From Rotaria macrura (Eukaryota > Rotifera > Eurotatoria > Philodinida > Philodinidae), in contig OENT01000664.1 in NCBI GenBank assembly GCA_900239685.1, positions 23,559 through 87,558 on the forward strand: a stretch of 64,000 nt of DNA. Reading direction: 5' to 3'. Made by a program: the position numbers and the translations under genes. The notes beneath the pieces are model-generated. The model saw nothing but the letters and a program-made list of their open reading frames with translations, made no database searches and was not told the DNA's origin. Below are positions 11,512 to 25,981 of the stretch, piece by piece (within the stretch, counting starts at the first letter, position 1; every line of letters starts with the position of its first letter).

Positions 11512-12654
11512 ATGGCATCATTCAAACACAAAACTGTTTTCGAAGATTTATCAGCTGAACTATTTTTTGAAATCTTTGAATTTTTCCATTTCACTGAATT
11601 ATGCAATACATTTGCTAATTTAAATCAACGTATTGATAATTATTTATGTCAAATGCCAAATATATACTTAGATTTATCTTCACGAAAATATACACTGATT
11701 TCACGATTGAATGATCAACAACAACAGTGCGTGAAATCACTAAGATTCATGACGTTCGAAGAAGGATATGAACGTAATAAACAAGACTTCTTTACTCAAT
11801 ACCCATTAAACTTATTTCATCAATTGCATTCTTTAAACTTACGATTGATTATCTCAACTAAAGATCTTCCTATCAGCATTGATCGATTACCATTGTTACT
11901 CAATTTAACATATTTAAACATTACGTTAGATTTATTTGAATCCAAACTAATCTTAGACGATCTTCGACATGCGTGCGAAATAATATTTCGTTCCTGTAAT
12001 ACATTAAAAACACTAAAACTTGCTATCCTCGATCACAACGATTCACGTAAAAGAAAACATAATGCACCATTATTCAATCAACCGTTAACAACTAACATTG
12101 AGTATTTAAACATCTATCAACTCTATGCCGATGAATTCGATTGTATTTTATCACCGGCGTTCTTACCTAGAGTAAAATCATTGACTGTAACAATCTATGA
12201 TAATCCATCTCAACATGGTTTTCCTAATGACAGATTGACTTTGAATTTCTTAACTAATTTTGTGATACATTTTAATTGGGGATTCACATTTACATATCTT
12301 GAATCGATTTTCAAACGAACACCAAATTTAAAATCATTTTTTATTACTTCTTCATCAATAACACTAATCGACTATGCAAGATGGAAAATTTTATTAACTA
12401 ATCATTTAGTAAAAGTTGTTCGATTTCATTTGCATGCATCTGATTGGGAACAACGGCATTGGTCAAAGAAAAATGAATATAAGGATTTCCAAACGTCGAC
12501 ATACTGGTTGACAGAACGAGGCGGTACTGTGCAGACACATTGTCAACAAACACTGGATGAAGAGGGTAATGGACTTGATTCAATAGGTGTTACTTTTACA
12601 ACAACAACATTTAAAAATTGGAAAAGCGAATGTTCCTATTGCAGTATTCACTAA
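11512..12654 (+). CDS. F-box-like protein (380 aa)
   Basis: Intronless frame of 380 residues starting at ATG 11512. The N-terminal FEDLSAELFFEIFEFFHF and following LCNTFANLNQRIDNYL (about residues 10-47) form an F-box-like motif: L-x-E-[IL]-x-x-x-I/F-F-x-F, then L..F..LN.R. The remainder lacks the canonical WD or Kelch repeats. It shows spaced leucine-rich segments (SLRFMTF, LHSLNLRL, LTYLNITL, LKTLKLAI, IEYLNIYQL, VKSLTVTIYD), suggesting a divergent leucine-rich-repeat-like solenoid. F-box proteins recruit substrates to SCF ubiquitin ligases through Skp1, and this is the inferred role. Large families of intronless proteins of this type occur in rotifer genomes. Substrate unknown. Confidence 0.75.
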   Translation: MASFKHKTVFEDLSAELFFEIFEFFHFTELCNTFANLNQRIDNYLCQMPNIYLDLSSRKYTLISRLNDQQQQCVKSLRFMTFEEGYERNKQDFFTQYPLNLFHQLHSLNLRLIISTKDLPISIDRLPLLLNLTYLNITLDLFESKLILDDLRHACEIIFRSCNTLKTLKLAILDHNDSRKRKHNAPLFNQPLTTNIEYLNIYQLYADEFDCILSPAFLPRVKSLTVTIYDNPSQHGFPNDRLTLNFLTNFVIHFNWGFTFTYLESIFKRTPNLKSFFITSSSITLIDYARWKILLTNHLVKVVRFHLHASDWEQRHWSKKNEYKDFQTSTYWLTERGGTVQTHCQQTLDEEGNGLDSIGVTFTTTTFKNWKSECSYCSIH

Positions 12655-14474
12655 ATGACACGGGAATTCGATCTTTTTTTTTGTCTTTGTTTTAAGTCGA
12701 AAGATAGAGCAGAGAAGAGGTCAATGCAATTGTTAGGTCAAAATTTAAGAGATAGTAGACTGAACCAATAGCTTCAATATGAAGGTAGCAGTATGTATAG
12801 AGAGAGACCTAATATACATGCACACAGATACTCGTATCTTCTGATGGTAACAATCTTGAAATCGAATATACAATTTTTTTTACTTGAAAAACGGAGAACA
12901 ATACACGTAAAATATAAAGTTTAGCTGGGTCGATGATAAGTCAATCGACTGGTTTGCTTATGAAGAGAGAAAAATTCTTTACATTGTTTTCGACTACTCT
13001 TCACATAATATTCCTTAATTAATCGTTGATTCATTGTAAACATACAATAATTCACAATCAAATATCCTCAATAAAAAACGATAGCCTCTGTAGAATGTAT
13101 TATGTCTTACACTACTGTATTTAACATCTAGTGAAAATGAAGTTTATATTAATTTCTATTTTCAGTATTCTTCGTTTTAAATTATAATTACAAATATATT
13201 TATATATATGCATAAATGGATCCACTCATTTTTTATATCAGTGAAATGATTTCGAAGACGAAATGTCCTGAAAACTTTTGTATCTCTGTCGCACATGGGC
13301 AGCTGCAATTCATGAAGAGATGTTACCCCGTACACATAAGTATTGTTTTCATTTTTCACCTGGGATATTAGAAAGAAAAGCATGTACAGTTACGAAATGC
13401 AGAAGTTTCCTTGTCTCACTACCAACATCAACTTATCACCTGTAATTAAACGTCTACTACGAACATCTGTGAGTAGCTAGTCGGCTGCCATGCTACATGT
13501 AGACATAGAACAATCTCATTTCTCAAGAATGTGAAATTCTTAGATATTTCAATATCATTTTCAAATCGAATTGCTCCATTCTTTTTGTTTTTATGATTAT
13601 GAATGCAATCTACTCATGTTCTTTGGATTGTTCTATTGAACATGTCGGTATCAATTATTATGCCATGATATTCAATGTCTAGTCATTTCTGAAAACTAAA
13701 ATAAACAGGCTACTCGACTCGATAGCCTTATTACTTTTAATCAGTTTTTCAGAGCAGTATATAAATAGAATATAGAACACAGTAATTCACTCGAAGTCTA
13801 CTCGATCGAATTCATCTGAAACTAGAGCTGAATCGATATAGGTTCGCATCAAATATTTTCACATCTAACAGACGGAAGGCAAATCTCGTCGTATTCTAAC
13901 CATTCGAAAAGAGTGTGAAGCATTCTATATGGAAGTATTTAAAATAAAAATTCTCGTATTTATTTTTGGACCGCTATTGAGATATGGTTATAGGATTTCA
14001 TTGACACGATAGGAAAATATAATACTTCCTTATCCGTACATGACTCTAAACTGGCAAAGCCAATGTTAACACTATCACACCACTTCTTGCAGAATTTTTC
14101 AAGAAAATTACGGCGATTATTATCTCAAACACTTTATTTGATAAAGACGACATTACAGTACCAAATTCTTTTTTTTTAGTCCTGTCATGACCTGTGGCGT
14201 CCTCTGATAAATATTTCTCTCAGAATTCATCTGCTTTTAAAAACATACGTGTTTTGCATTTCATGAAGTTACATTTGAAATGAGATCAGTTCGTTCAATT
14301 AATGCCATTCCCCATCGTTCAATTAACATATGTATGCTGATTGATTATAGTACATAACCAATAGTTTACATTGACACGATGAGCTTTGCTGCTGGTATTA
14401 ACTAGTAAGAACTCTAACAATATTCGGTTTTTATTTATCCTAAATTGATATTGCATATTTTTATTTCAGACATA
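12655..14474. other. Intergenic, includes probable 5' UTR of the ZNF330 gene
   Basis: No supported gene. A TTTATTTCAG immediately before the ZNF330 ATG (ending near 14469) looks like a splice acceptor, so a 5' untranslated exon probably lies upstream. The location of that exon could not be fixed. Confidence 0.45.
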
Positions 14475-16495
<2,021 letters not shown>

Positions 16496-16520
16496 AAACA
16501 GTTTCCTTTCAAATTTTCGT

Positions 16521-19492
16521 TTATTGTTTTTCATTCATTAACCATTTTGTTTCTAGAATCCATTCTTCTAATGTTTTCATTTGATTATAAACTTCTTTTG
16601 TTTTTTCTGCATGTCTATCTTCGACATCTCCATATTCATTATACCATCTCATATTAGCGATGGATTCTTTTGTTTGTTCAACACATTGATCATATGTTAA
16701 TGGTGTATATCGAATATTTTTATTTCGTGTAACACGTCGCATTATTTCACATATTTCATTCATTGTCAAACGTTCAGCAACGATTGGAATAACATTTCCT
16801 TTCCCCCATCGATCTGGATGTTCAAAACATTCAACAACAATATGACCCGTGTCTCGAACATCATAGAGAGGAAGACGGCTAGTCGGTTGAAGCGAAACGC
16901 GAAATTCAAAGTCAGCTGTTGGCTGAAAAAATGTTTGAAAATTTTGATAATAAAAACCAATATGTATGTAGGTGATATAGGGGAATGAGGCTGGATTCTG
17001 CTGCTCGCGGATATATGATTCAATACGAGCTTTCGTCCTATAACAAAAATATTAATTCATAGCTATAAAATTATTCATCGATGTATTTTTCCATGCCATA
17101 TTCTATTCTCAACGAAGTAGACACACAAAATGAGATGCAGCTAAAAATCGTACTTTGACTTTGCTTGACTGTAACAGATAAATATAAGTTTTGTGCTATA
17201 AGACAAAGATCAGCGACTGGGATCAGAATGTCGCGTCGACTTTTACTGATCTTGTTGAGAGCGAAATTATAATCTGTGTTAAAAGAAAAAATACTCTCAA
17301 ATTTAAAACGTAGCTATTCGAGATTCATACATTAGCTTTTGATTAGTTTTCACGTTAAATTTGATATTATTCGTGCTTTATCACTGAAAAAACGTGACTT
17401 CAAAATTTCATATAGGAAAACGATGAATGAAAGAAGAAAGCTTATTTCTATCCGTGTCTGGAAAACTATTGCTTTATTTTAATGGATGCTTACGACTGAA
17501 CATTCTTAGGTACGTGAGTAATATGCTGAATATCGATACATAGAGAATATTACATTCTAGTTTTAGTTGTATGCTTTTCAATATTCTCGATTGTATTTTG
17601 ATCTTAGAAAAAATGAACAACTATATCTGCTAATCGACAATGATCTAAAGCTCTGAACAAACGATAACTTGAACTTTTTCTCAAAAGATACGTTCTTAGT
17701 ATAAGAATTTTAAGCCTATTAAAATACAAATGAAGCGCTGATTTCAATTGATGATTTCTAATTATCTTCGACAGCTCACAAATACATGAAAACTTATGAT
17801 AGATCCAATCTATCGACAGACGCTATACACATTGATTCGATTATCGTATACAACGAAATAAAAGTTCATGATTGCATTCATACATAAGATACTATGTTCA
17901 TAGTGAAATTCATTCATAATTATGTATTAAACTCGACTATATAAAAAAGAGAATTTTTAAACTATTCTATCGTGAATCTTATCAATCAATTAGAATTGAT
18001 GACCTCACGTGCTACACTCTCAACTTAGAATTGTCATATTAAAACTTTGAATTATACAATAAGCGATCAGTTTGAATGTATGGTATGCACGTGTAACACG
18101 AAGAAAACTTATTTCAATAAGACTATTCAATGAAAAATATACTTTACTTGATAATAGAATTTCAAAATGTAATTTCATATACTCTGAATTACTCTTATTT
18201 CAATTGCTTACTTCAATTTAGATCGGACTTCAGTCAGACTCATGAGTAGGCTATGAAAATGATGCATAAATTCAAATAGTCAATCTTTCTATCACAAATA
18301 AGTGGTGAAAAAAAAAACAAAACCCGCTTCATATTTCACATATAACTAATTAAAAATGTTTCGAAGATTCAAAATCGAATTCGATGTTTTAAATTGCTGA
18401 ATTGGTTATCACATTAGTCAATATGAATATGAAAAGAAAAGTATGATAAATATGTCGAGAATAATTATACATTTTCTGCGAAAGAAAATCTTGTACATAC
18501 GCAAACATAAGTTTAAAATGCGAATCACATCACACCTTTATATGTCTACTAAGTATCATTTTAGTTGATCAGCTTGTACCTTCAAGTAAAATGATGATAA
18601 AGCAATGTTTTTCAAATTACGAATTCACTTCTGATTGATAATAGTAACTCTATTTTGTTTCTTTATCTAATATCAGATGAACTACATCGAGAGATGTTGA
18701 AAGAAAAACTCGCATGAACGTAAAGTATTACTTGACAACGCTACATATTCTTTTCTAGATTTCATAAAATTTTTCAAAATCGATTCATTTCCCTAAAAAC
18801 AAAAAGAATAATGTTCATGAGAAAATTCTGATGATTTCAATTCATATATAACTATATTAGTGTTTCGTGAAACACCATTCATCAAAGCTAACAACTCAGA
18901 AATACATCGAAAACAAGATCTAGGCATGCTTTAATGAAAATCAATATGATTATCCTTTACTTACTACATTATACATCGAAGCAATCTAGAAAATATTGTG
19001 TGTGAAGATTCTTCTATGCTTTGACAATTCTATCTTTCTCTGAAATTCATTCTTACATGTAATGTGGTAAATTGAGTTCACCATTAGAAATAGCCATCGT
19101 GTCAGGAAGACTACTCCAAATGAAATGTTTTACACCTTGTTGTCTTGCTGCATTAACCATATTCATACCTTGTTCTATTTCTGCTGTTTCACCACATTCC
19201 CAATAGTTTGTCATTGCAAATACACCATAAGCATCTTTGAATGCTTCTAAACATTCATCGAACGAATTTAAATTACACGATATCATTTGAACACCTTGTG
19301 CAACCAATTTCTAAATTAACAATGAGTAGTTAGTTCATATATTTTTCTGTTGATAGATTTTACTTGACTAGCTTCTGATGTTATTTTTCTTGAAAGACCA
19401 CGTATAGTCCATTTCTTGGAAGTAATCAATGCTTCAATTACGCTTCCTCCTTGTTGACCTGTTGCACCAACAACGACGACGACTGGTTTCAT
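16521..19492 (-). CDS. NmrA-family NAD(P)-binding protein, SDR-like (299 aa)
   Basis: Three exons on the minus strand, 19364-19492, 19057-19310 and 16521-17037, give a 299-residue frame with no stop. The start MKPVVVVVGATGQQGGSVI carries the GxxGxxG dinucleotide-binding loop of a Rossmann fold. VFAMTNYWE, ARQQGVKHFIWSSL and HYMTKARIESYIREQ follow the NmrA/HSCARG (NMRAL1) layout, where these form the strands and helix around the substrate cleft. IHIGFYYQNF is the conserved GxFxxN segment. Such proteins sense NADPH/NADP or act as atypical reductases. A catalytic YxxxK is not obvious, so a redox-sensor role is plausible. The second intron is 2019 bp, exceptional for this window. The gene is divergent from the synaptobrevin gene with about 240 bp between the start codons. 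Confidence 0.85.
17038..19056 (-). other. Long (2.0 kb) intron of the NmrA-family gene
   Basis: The flanking exons splice in frame (split codon AT|G), so this stretch should be removed as one intron. It has no supported gene on either strand and no repeat that I could recognise. Confidence 0.6.
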
Positions 19493-19730
19493 TCTTTCGC
19501 TTTCTTTTCGTGGTGTATTCGTAACTGAAGATAAATGGAGTCATGTCATACACTGATAAGTCTTATGATTAATAGGCAAACAAACATACAAAAAAGAAAC
19601 TCATATTTTCTTCTTATTCATTTTTATTTAGACGATCCTTCTCGTGTAGAACAGTGCACATCATGTAAGAATAATAATATTCTTGTTATGAATGAAAATA
19701 CTTCTTTTCTATTTGAAAAGGGCTGTGAGC

Positions 19731-20321
19731 ATGAACAATCCAGGCTATCAATCGGACAATGTTCGTTTTTCAAAGACACCACCACGTCTTCAACAACTGC
19801 AAGGACAAGTTAATGAGGTATGAATAAGATGAACGTGTTCATTGTTCTATGTTTTACAGTGACGTAAAATGATTAGGTTACCGATGTTATGAAAAATAAT
19901 ATTCGATTGGAATTAGAACGTGGTGCAAAGCTTGATGATCTTGAATATAAATCAGGTTATAAATTTTATTAAAGCATATATACAATTAACTTCGGTTGTA
20001 TTTATTTAAATATAGATGTTCTTAATGAAGGTTCTCGACAATTTGCCATTCATTCACAACGGCTCAAAAAGAAATTCTGGTGGAAAAATTGTCGAGTAAT
20101 GTTTTACTTGATAATAATAAATAAGATTCTTAATATGTATTACGAATGCTATACGTTCATACTTCTTCTTTTGATAGATGTGGGTTATTCTTGGTATCGT
20201 CGTTGCTATCATTGTCATAATTATTGTCGGTAAGAGATCTCTTGTAATATTTTTGTTCATTTCATAAATTAAAAATTTCTTCCTTTTAGTTGTTGTTGTC
20301 CTTAAAACAAGAAAGACGTAG
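19731..20321 (+). CDS. Synaptobrevin / VAMP R-SNARE (109 aa)
   Basis: Five exons: 19731-19817, 19877-19955, 20016-20095, 20178-20229 and 20290-20321. The 109-residue product has the classic VAMP layout. A short N-terminus leads into the SNARE helix LQQLQGQVNEVTDVMKNNI...LERGAKLDDLEYKSDVL, with the zero-layer arginine in NNIRLELERG. KKKFWWKNCR (the juxtamembrane WWKN motif) comes next, then a C-terminal membrane anchor WVILGIVVAIIVIIIVVVVVL and a short KTRKT tail. R-SNAREs on vesicles pair with syntaxin and SNAP-25-type partners to drive membrane fusion. An alternative in-frame ATG at 19692 would add 13 residues. I chose 19731 because it gives the usual VAMP N-terminus. A possible poly(A) signal lies near 20466. 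Confidence 0.95.
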
Positions 20322-20670
20322 ACGAAAACATCCTTCCATTGACTATTTGTGATAATCATATACACTTCAAAGTTTCCTGTTTTCTCGTGTGATTAAAAAA
20401 TTAAATATGTTACTAGACATCATATCTTTTAATAAATGTCGAATAGTAAATATGTTTTGAAACGAAATAAACGATAAATGAAATTGTATTAATAATAAAA
20501 TTAGTGAAGTTTCTTAATTCGAATTGCTACTTAGCCATAAACGAGAGCAGTCACGTTTAATTAAGACATAAAAACATGTCGAGTGCGAGAAGAGAAAAAT
20601 TAATACGTGTTTTTCTTTTTTCTAAATTTATATTTTTTCGATGATAGCGATATTAATAACGTATAGCGCG

Positions 20671-21516
20671 AAAGTCTTCGTACAAAATGTTCACTTATTT
20701 TTCAAGAACTTCAAAGCAATTGTTGAGAGCCAAAGTAAATCAATTAGAATTAGAATTTTGTATTCTTTCGGAATAAATGTACAGAATTTTCTTTTGATGT
20801 AAGTTTAGTCGGCTATGAGAAAATTTTTCCTCGGATCCACATTGATGTCTAGAAACTTTTAGTATGTCTAATTTTGTATTTTGACTGAAATTAACTAAGA
20901 GAAAAACATGAAACGATTTTCAATAGTTCAGTTCTGTAGAGCAAATTTTGCTCTACAAAATCAGCTGGTTACTATTTGTTTTATCTTATACAAAACTTTT
21001 AAAATAATATTAATTTCCGAACAGCAATTTTTGAAAAATCCAAATCTTTTAGAAGAGCCACGTGATAAAAATAGTAGCTCTTCTGACATATAATAGAAGA
21101 TGACTCCCAGCCGTCCGCCCCCCTCTCAGAGGAGTTTATTCACTTTTCATTAGCAGAAATCGGCGAAATTTTGAAATACTTCGTCGGAATGTAATAGAAG
21201 ACACGGAGTCTTTTATTATGAAAAGAGGTTTAGCTTTTTCTGCAGAGAACTCAATGCTCTTGATTAATGTCTAGTTACAATTGCTCGAAAATACACATTG
21301 CAAAAATTAAGACTGCGACGAAATTCCTTATTTTATTTTGTACTGACATCATTTTGGACCAGTTGAAAAATTGTATCACAGTCGACTAAACTAACATCAA
21401 AAGAAAATTTGGCACATATATCCCGAAAGAGTACAAAATTCAAATTCTAACTGATTTATTTCAGCTCTCAAAAATTGTTTGAAAAATAAGTAAAAATTTT
21501 GTACGACGACTTTGGT
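20671..21516. repeat. Foldback element copy 1 (imperfect long inverted repeat)
   Basis: The left arm (about 20671-20860) is complementary to the right arm (about 21350-21516). Shared landmarks include TCGTACAAAATG, TTGAGAGC, TTAGAATT, TTTTGTAYTCTTTCGG and TTTTCTTTTGATGT followed by TAGTTTAGTCG. In the spacer, 20935-20957 is an 11-bp perfect hairpin (TGTAGAGCAAA and its complement) with a 1-nt centre. A second copy with the same core words lies at 24031-24629. No transposase frame is present. A non-autonomous foldback or MITE-like element is the likely class. Confidence 0.65.
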
Positions 21517-24030
21517 GCCATCGGTTATGTTGTTTCGAGGAAAATTTTCATTACGATTAATTAAATCAATTCTTCTCAATGATTTATATATCTATCGTAC
21601 GTGATTTCAATTTGTAGGTATAGTGTCATGCGTACATTGCAAGTAATTCATGATATTCTGTATAATTTTCTTGGTCACTTTCTATCGCGTCGAACACTAC
21701 TTTTTTCTTTCCCAGAAAAAGTGAAGAAAGTATTATTCATAAAATAAAGTAATCTGATAGAGAAATGAAATTTTAAGCAAACTCCCATGTCAATGATGTC
21801 GCTGTTAACAACTGCAATATCTTTAATCGATCTCAAAAATTGAATAAACGTTGTTATTGTAAAACATGGACAGATAAGAGCGAGTATGAGACTCAATCAG
21901 GTTAAGACAGTGTTAACATTAACACTAAAGTCTCATGGGTTTTTGAAATTCCTCAAAAGGCATTATCAGTTCCAGACTGAATTTTCTGATTTTTCTGTTT
22001 TAATCTTTATAGAACTTTGACTAGATGAATCGTTCGATATTGACAATTAACATGAAATTGTGAAGTTTAAAATTTTTATCACTAATGATAGATACCTTCG
22101 GAATTTTTCGTCAGGCTCAGGAAGAAAGATGAATTGAATCCTTGGCAAACTCTACTTTTTATTGAAATATGTACCATGTTGCAATCTTGGAAACAGAGCT
22201 TGCCGTTTATTTTGTACACCATATCAATGAAATATTAAAATACAGCATCGGGTGATTGACATGCCCATAGACTAGTATGGTTTTTTTCTACTTAAATATC
22301 GTCTATTATAATATATTTGATTAGAATTGAACCTTTTGTTTTGTTCATTGAAATTATTTTGAATATTGATAAAAATAACAACATGAGATATAAAGAATAT
22401 TACGCCAGAGACATTCTGTAATTGTTGATAAATTTTTAATATAGTCTAGAAATAGCATAACTACTTATCTAACTCTCTCTCTGTTGTGGTTTCTAATTAA
22501 ATAAAAAAATTAAAAGATAAAATAAATCAATGAGACGCTTTTATTGTCTATGATTTAATTAAAAAGAAACATACAACTAAGAGTCATGTAATTATACTAA
22601 AATCTCTCATATTTGATATTATTGAGACTATTAAATACGAAGTTTTTTATTCATAATTAGGTTAGCAAAAAATAACATATCCACTATTCACATCGAGATA
22701 ATTCTTTTCTAGTAGAAGATTTCTGGAGAAAACTATTGATTGATCAGAGTGAAAACACGCTCATGACACAGTAATGCTTTATGAAAAATGTTCCTTGATA
22801 AGTTGTGAGATTGATTTCAACATGCATCCATTGTTTTAAGTATACATTCATATTTTAGAACACTTCATCATAAAAGTCCTATAAGTTTCAAACAACTTTC
22901 TTGTTTGATGTGTGTGTCACATACCGTACGAGTCATTTCTATCGCTCTTTGTTTGTATGGGACAAGCAAAATATACTTGTTGATGAAGTCTAATTATTGA
23001 CAAAAAGAGATTTATCGAAAGTATTTATTGATTAGAACGTTATTAGACAATTGATATACGTACGAGTGTCTAACACATAATACCTATGACTATTAGTATA
23101 ACAACGAAATAATGATAATATTATGAATTCTGATAGACATCTATAGCAATATGCAATGATTGCATGCTCTATTGAATTGGAAAGAATCGGATTCCGATGA
23201 ATATTTCAACAATGTAATTGAATAGAAGTAAATATATAATGATCATTTAATAAATAAAGATTACAAAGTGTGCCTCTTTAAAAAACACATACTAGAAAAG
23301 GCAGAAAAATGAATTGAATTCAGCGATAAATAAGAGATATACGTTCCTACTGTTAGATACGATGCTGATGGATCATCTCGTTGAAACATTTTTGATTGCT
23401 ATTTGATGCAGTTATTTATGTTCACTTTCTTTTGCTGGGACTCATTCAGACAAATGTGCATATATATCGAAAGGAATTGAAGTTCGAATGTGCTTTCAAA
23501 GATTCTATTGACATCACTTTAGTTGCTATTATATATTAAACATTATCATTTTATAGGCACGTCTCAAGTTATGCGTCGTTTGTTCAAGTATTTTCTGTTT
23601 TTTTATAGACTCGTTAATCAAGCAAAAATTGCATTGTTATTAGATATGTATGTTAGTATTGTCGTGGAAGTCTTCTCTTTACTGCATAAAACAGCTCAAT
23701 CATCACAGTTGAATTGTCTACCTGTTGAAATCTTCTCTTTGAAACGAGCACTCGGATAACAAGAAGTTTTCTGAACGAATATGCCAATTCTTAGCCACAA
23801 GAAACTTTTGATTAACTTCTAGCGAGAGATGAAAATGTGATTTTTGTTTTAGTAAATATTTTCTAGCTACTTTAGGGAAATGCGACACCAAAATAATGAC
23901 GCATGTTCACAGCAGAGTTCAAACTTCAATGATGAAACAGGAGTGTCCCTTTCACGAAGGCAAATTTCATGAATTACTGCACTGAAGACAAAGAAACTTC
24001 GAGGAAATACGGAAATAAGTGTCTCACGGG

Positions 24031-24629
24031 TAGATTGAAAGTTTTGGCACAAAGTGTTTGTTCATTTTTGGTCAACTTGAAAATATTTCAGATGCATCGA
24101 AAAATATACGTTCAAACCAGAATTTTTTACTCTTTCTGAATATGAGCTTGGACACCTTTTCTCAGCTTTTGTTCGAAAGTAGTGAGAAAATCTTAGAAAG
24201 GCCCGAGAAATTTGTTTGGACGGGAAATTTTTCCACACTTTTTTTATATTTTTACTATGTCGATTCGAAGCTAAACGTTGGAACCTCTATTACTCCATCT
24301 GCTGGTAGAGCAAAATCTGCCCTACATCCCATTATGTAAAGAAGTGTCCGCTCTACAAAAGTACCGTGTCCGATAACTTTTAGCATATTCGCAAAGGGAC
24401 ATGTATGGATTAGGAAAAAATCTATTTATGCATCGTCCACATGAACTGTTAACGTCTTTCAACCATTTCCTCACTACTCTCGAACAACAGCTGACAAAAA
24501 ATTTCCAAGCTCATATTCAGAAAGAGTACAAAATTCTAGTTCCAATCTATAGTTTTTGACTCTTCTGAAATAGTTTCAACTGAGCAAAAAATGTGCAAAC
24601 ATTTTATGCCAAAACTTTCCACCCACTTG
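24031..24629. repeat. Foldback element copy 2 (imperfect long inverted repeat)
   Basis: The left arm (about 24031-24210) pairs with the right arm (about 24455-24629). Shared stretches include GAAAGTTTTGGCA, TACTCTTTCTGAATATGAGC and GTTCGARAGTAGTGAG. The spacer contains GGTAGAGCAAAATCTGCCCTAC at 24304-24325, a degenerate version of the spacer hairpin of copy 1. The two copies share the arm motif AGAATTTTGTAYTCTTTC. Confidence 0.65.
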
Positions 24630-25111
24630 TTATTTCGACAAGAGGTGAAAAGTTACTTATGATAAACATTTGACGTTTAACAGGAAAGTTCTTAACTAGT
24701 CAACTCTTTTGATAAGAGTTTTCGAGCCATGTTGCTTATAAGTTATATGTCTAAAAGAACCTTTTACCGAAACATGAGCATCATTATGAAACAAAACCAA
24801 AAATATCTCAAAGTATTCCTTAGTTCTTTTTATAGTTCCTATTAGTTCAGATCAGAAAGTAAATCTGAAAGAACAGAGTCCCATATCTCGTACGAAGTAT
24901 CTAATGTATGAGAAAAGTGAGTATTACTTTTTCCATGCAATATTGTGTGTTTTCAATTTTCAAAATACTTATTTAGTTGCCGCAGCTCGTGCTATTTCAA
25001 GACGAGAATTTTCCATTTTCTGTTAGCGAAACATATTGATTGGAGCACAATCATTTCTACGAGAAAGTTACATAATTTCGAAAATCAAAATGACGAAAAC
25101 GTTGGATATAG

Positions 25112-25144
25112 AATCGTGTATTGAAAAATTTTCAATACACGATT
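25112..25144. repeat. Perfect 16-bp palindrome with 1-nt centre
   Basis: AATCGTGTATTGAAAA at 25112-25127 is followed by a single A and then its exact complement at 25129-25144. It would form a long perfect hairpin on either strand. No gene boundary lies nearby. Confidence 0.9.
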
Positions 25145-25981
25145 TAGTTATCAATTTATAGTATCACATGAAAACAAATATGGATTTTTTAGATTCCTCT
25201 TGAATGCAAGAATAAAAGACAAAGATGATAAATTTATTTTACTTCCATCAATCACCTACATGTGAATTCTCACAAGAACAGATAGGTTCTAGCGATATGT
25301 CATTGTTTTTGTCTTTAGTATTGATAAAAGATTTGTTAAAATTTTGACTTTCTATGTTTTTTGTCGTGTAACTATTCCTGCATGTTACTAACATAGTTTG
25401 AGATACTAATTGTAGAATATATCTAAAACTTATGCCATCATGACTCATGAATGTCTACATGAAGTGAGAACTAGATTTGTGATTATAGAGAAGCTATCCG
25501 GCTTCTCTTCTAAGTTTAAAGATAAGGCTCGACAAGTTCAAACCACTATTCGATGAGTGACTTTAATTCTGTGCGTCTGACACTAGCAGGAGCACACTTT
25601 CAAACAAGTTATCACTATCTGCTACTTTCTCGCATGTTTTTTCATTTCGATAAGGAGCTACTTGAGGTGAATACGAGGGTTGAAGTTTGATGACAACCAC
25701 CGAGTCATCTGCTTCTTTATTAGAAATAAGAGAAACTTTCCGAAAAAAATCTAAAAATGATTGTTCGTTTCTGCATTTAACAACTCAATAAAGTGGATAA
25801 ACGCCAAGTAGAATACGTCACGTACTATGTATGAAACTGTTTTATTTTTTCAAACACAAAAAAAGAAACATTCGAATTTATTAATTTTTACAATAAATGT
25901 CATGATTATATTATTTTTATAGGTTAATACTATGATAAGTGCGCTTTTTTCTACCACATAGACATGTCCAAGTCAATTAGT

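Larger units (their letters stand above)
20322..25981. other. Gene-poor region with foldback repeats
   Basis: About 5.6 kb with no supported gene. It holds two related inverted-repeat elements (20671-21516 and 24031-24629) and a perfect palindrome at 25112-25144, listed separately. Short open frames here are scattered and lack recognisable motifs. Confidence 0.6.

Noticed and set aside
23523..23759. 78-codon plus-strand frame
   Set aside because: No motif, no homologous style and no neighbouring exon; the region is gene-poor and repeat-bearing.
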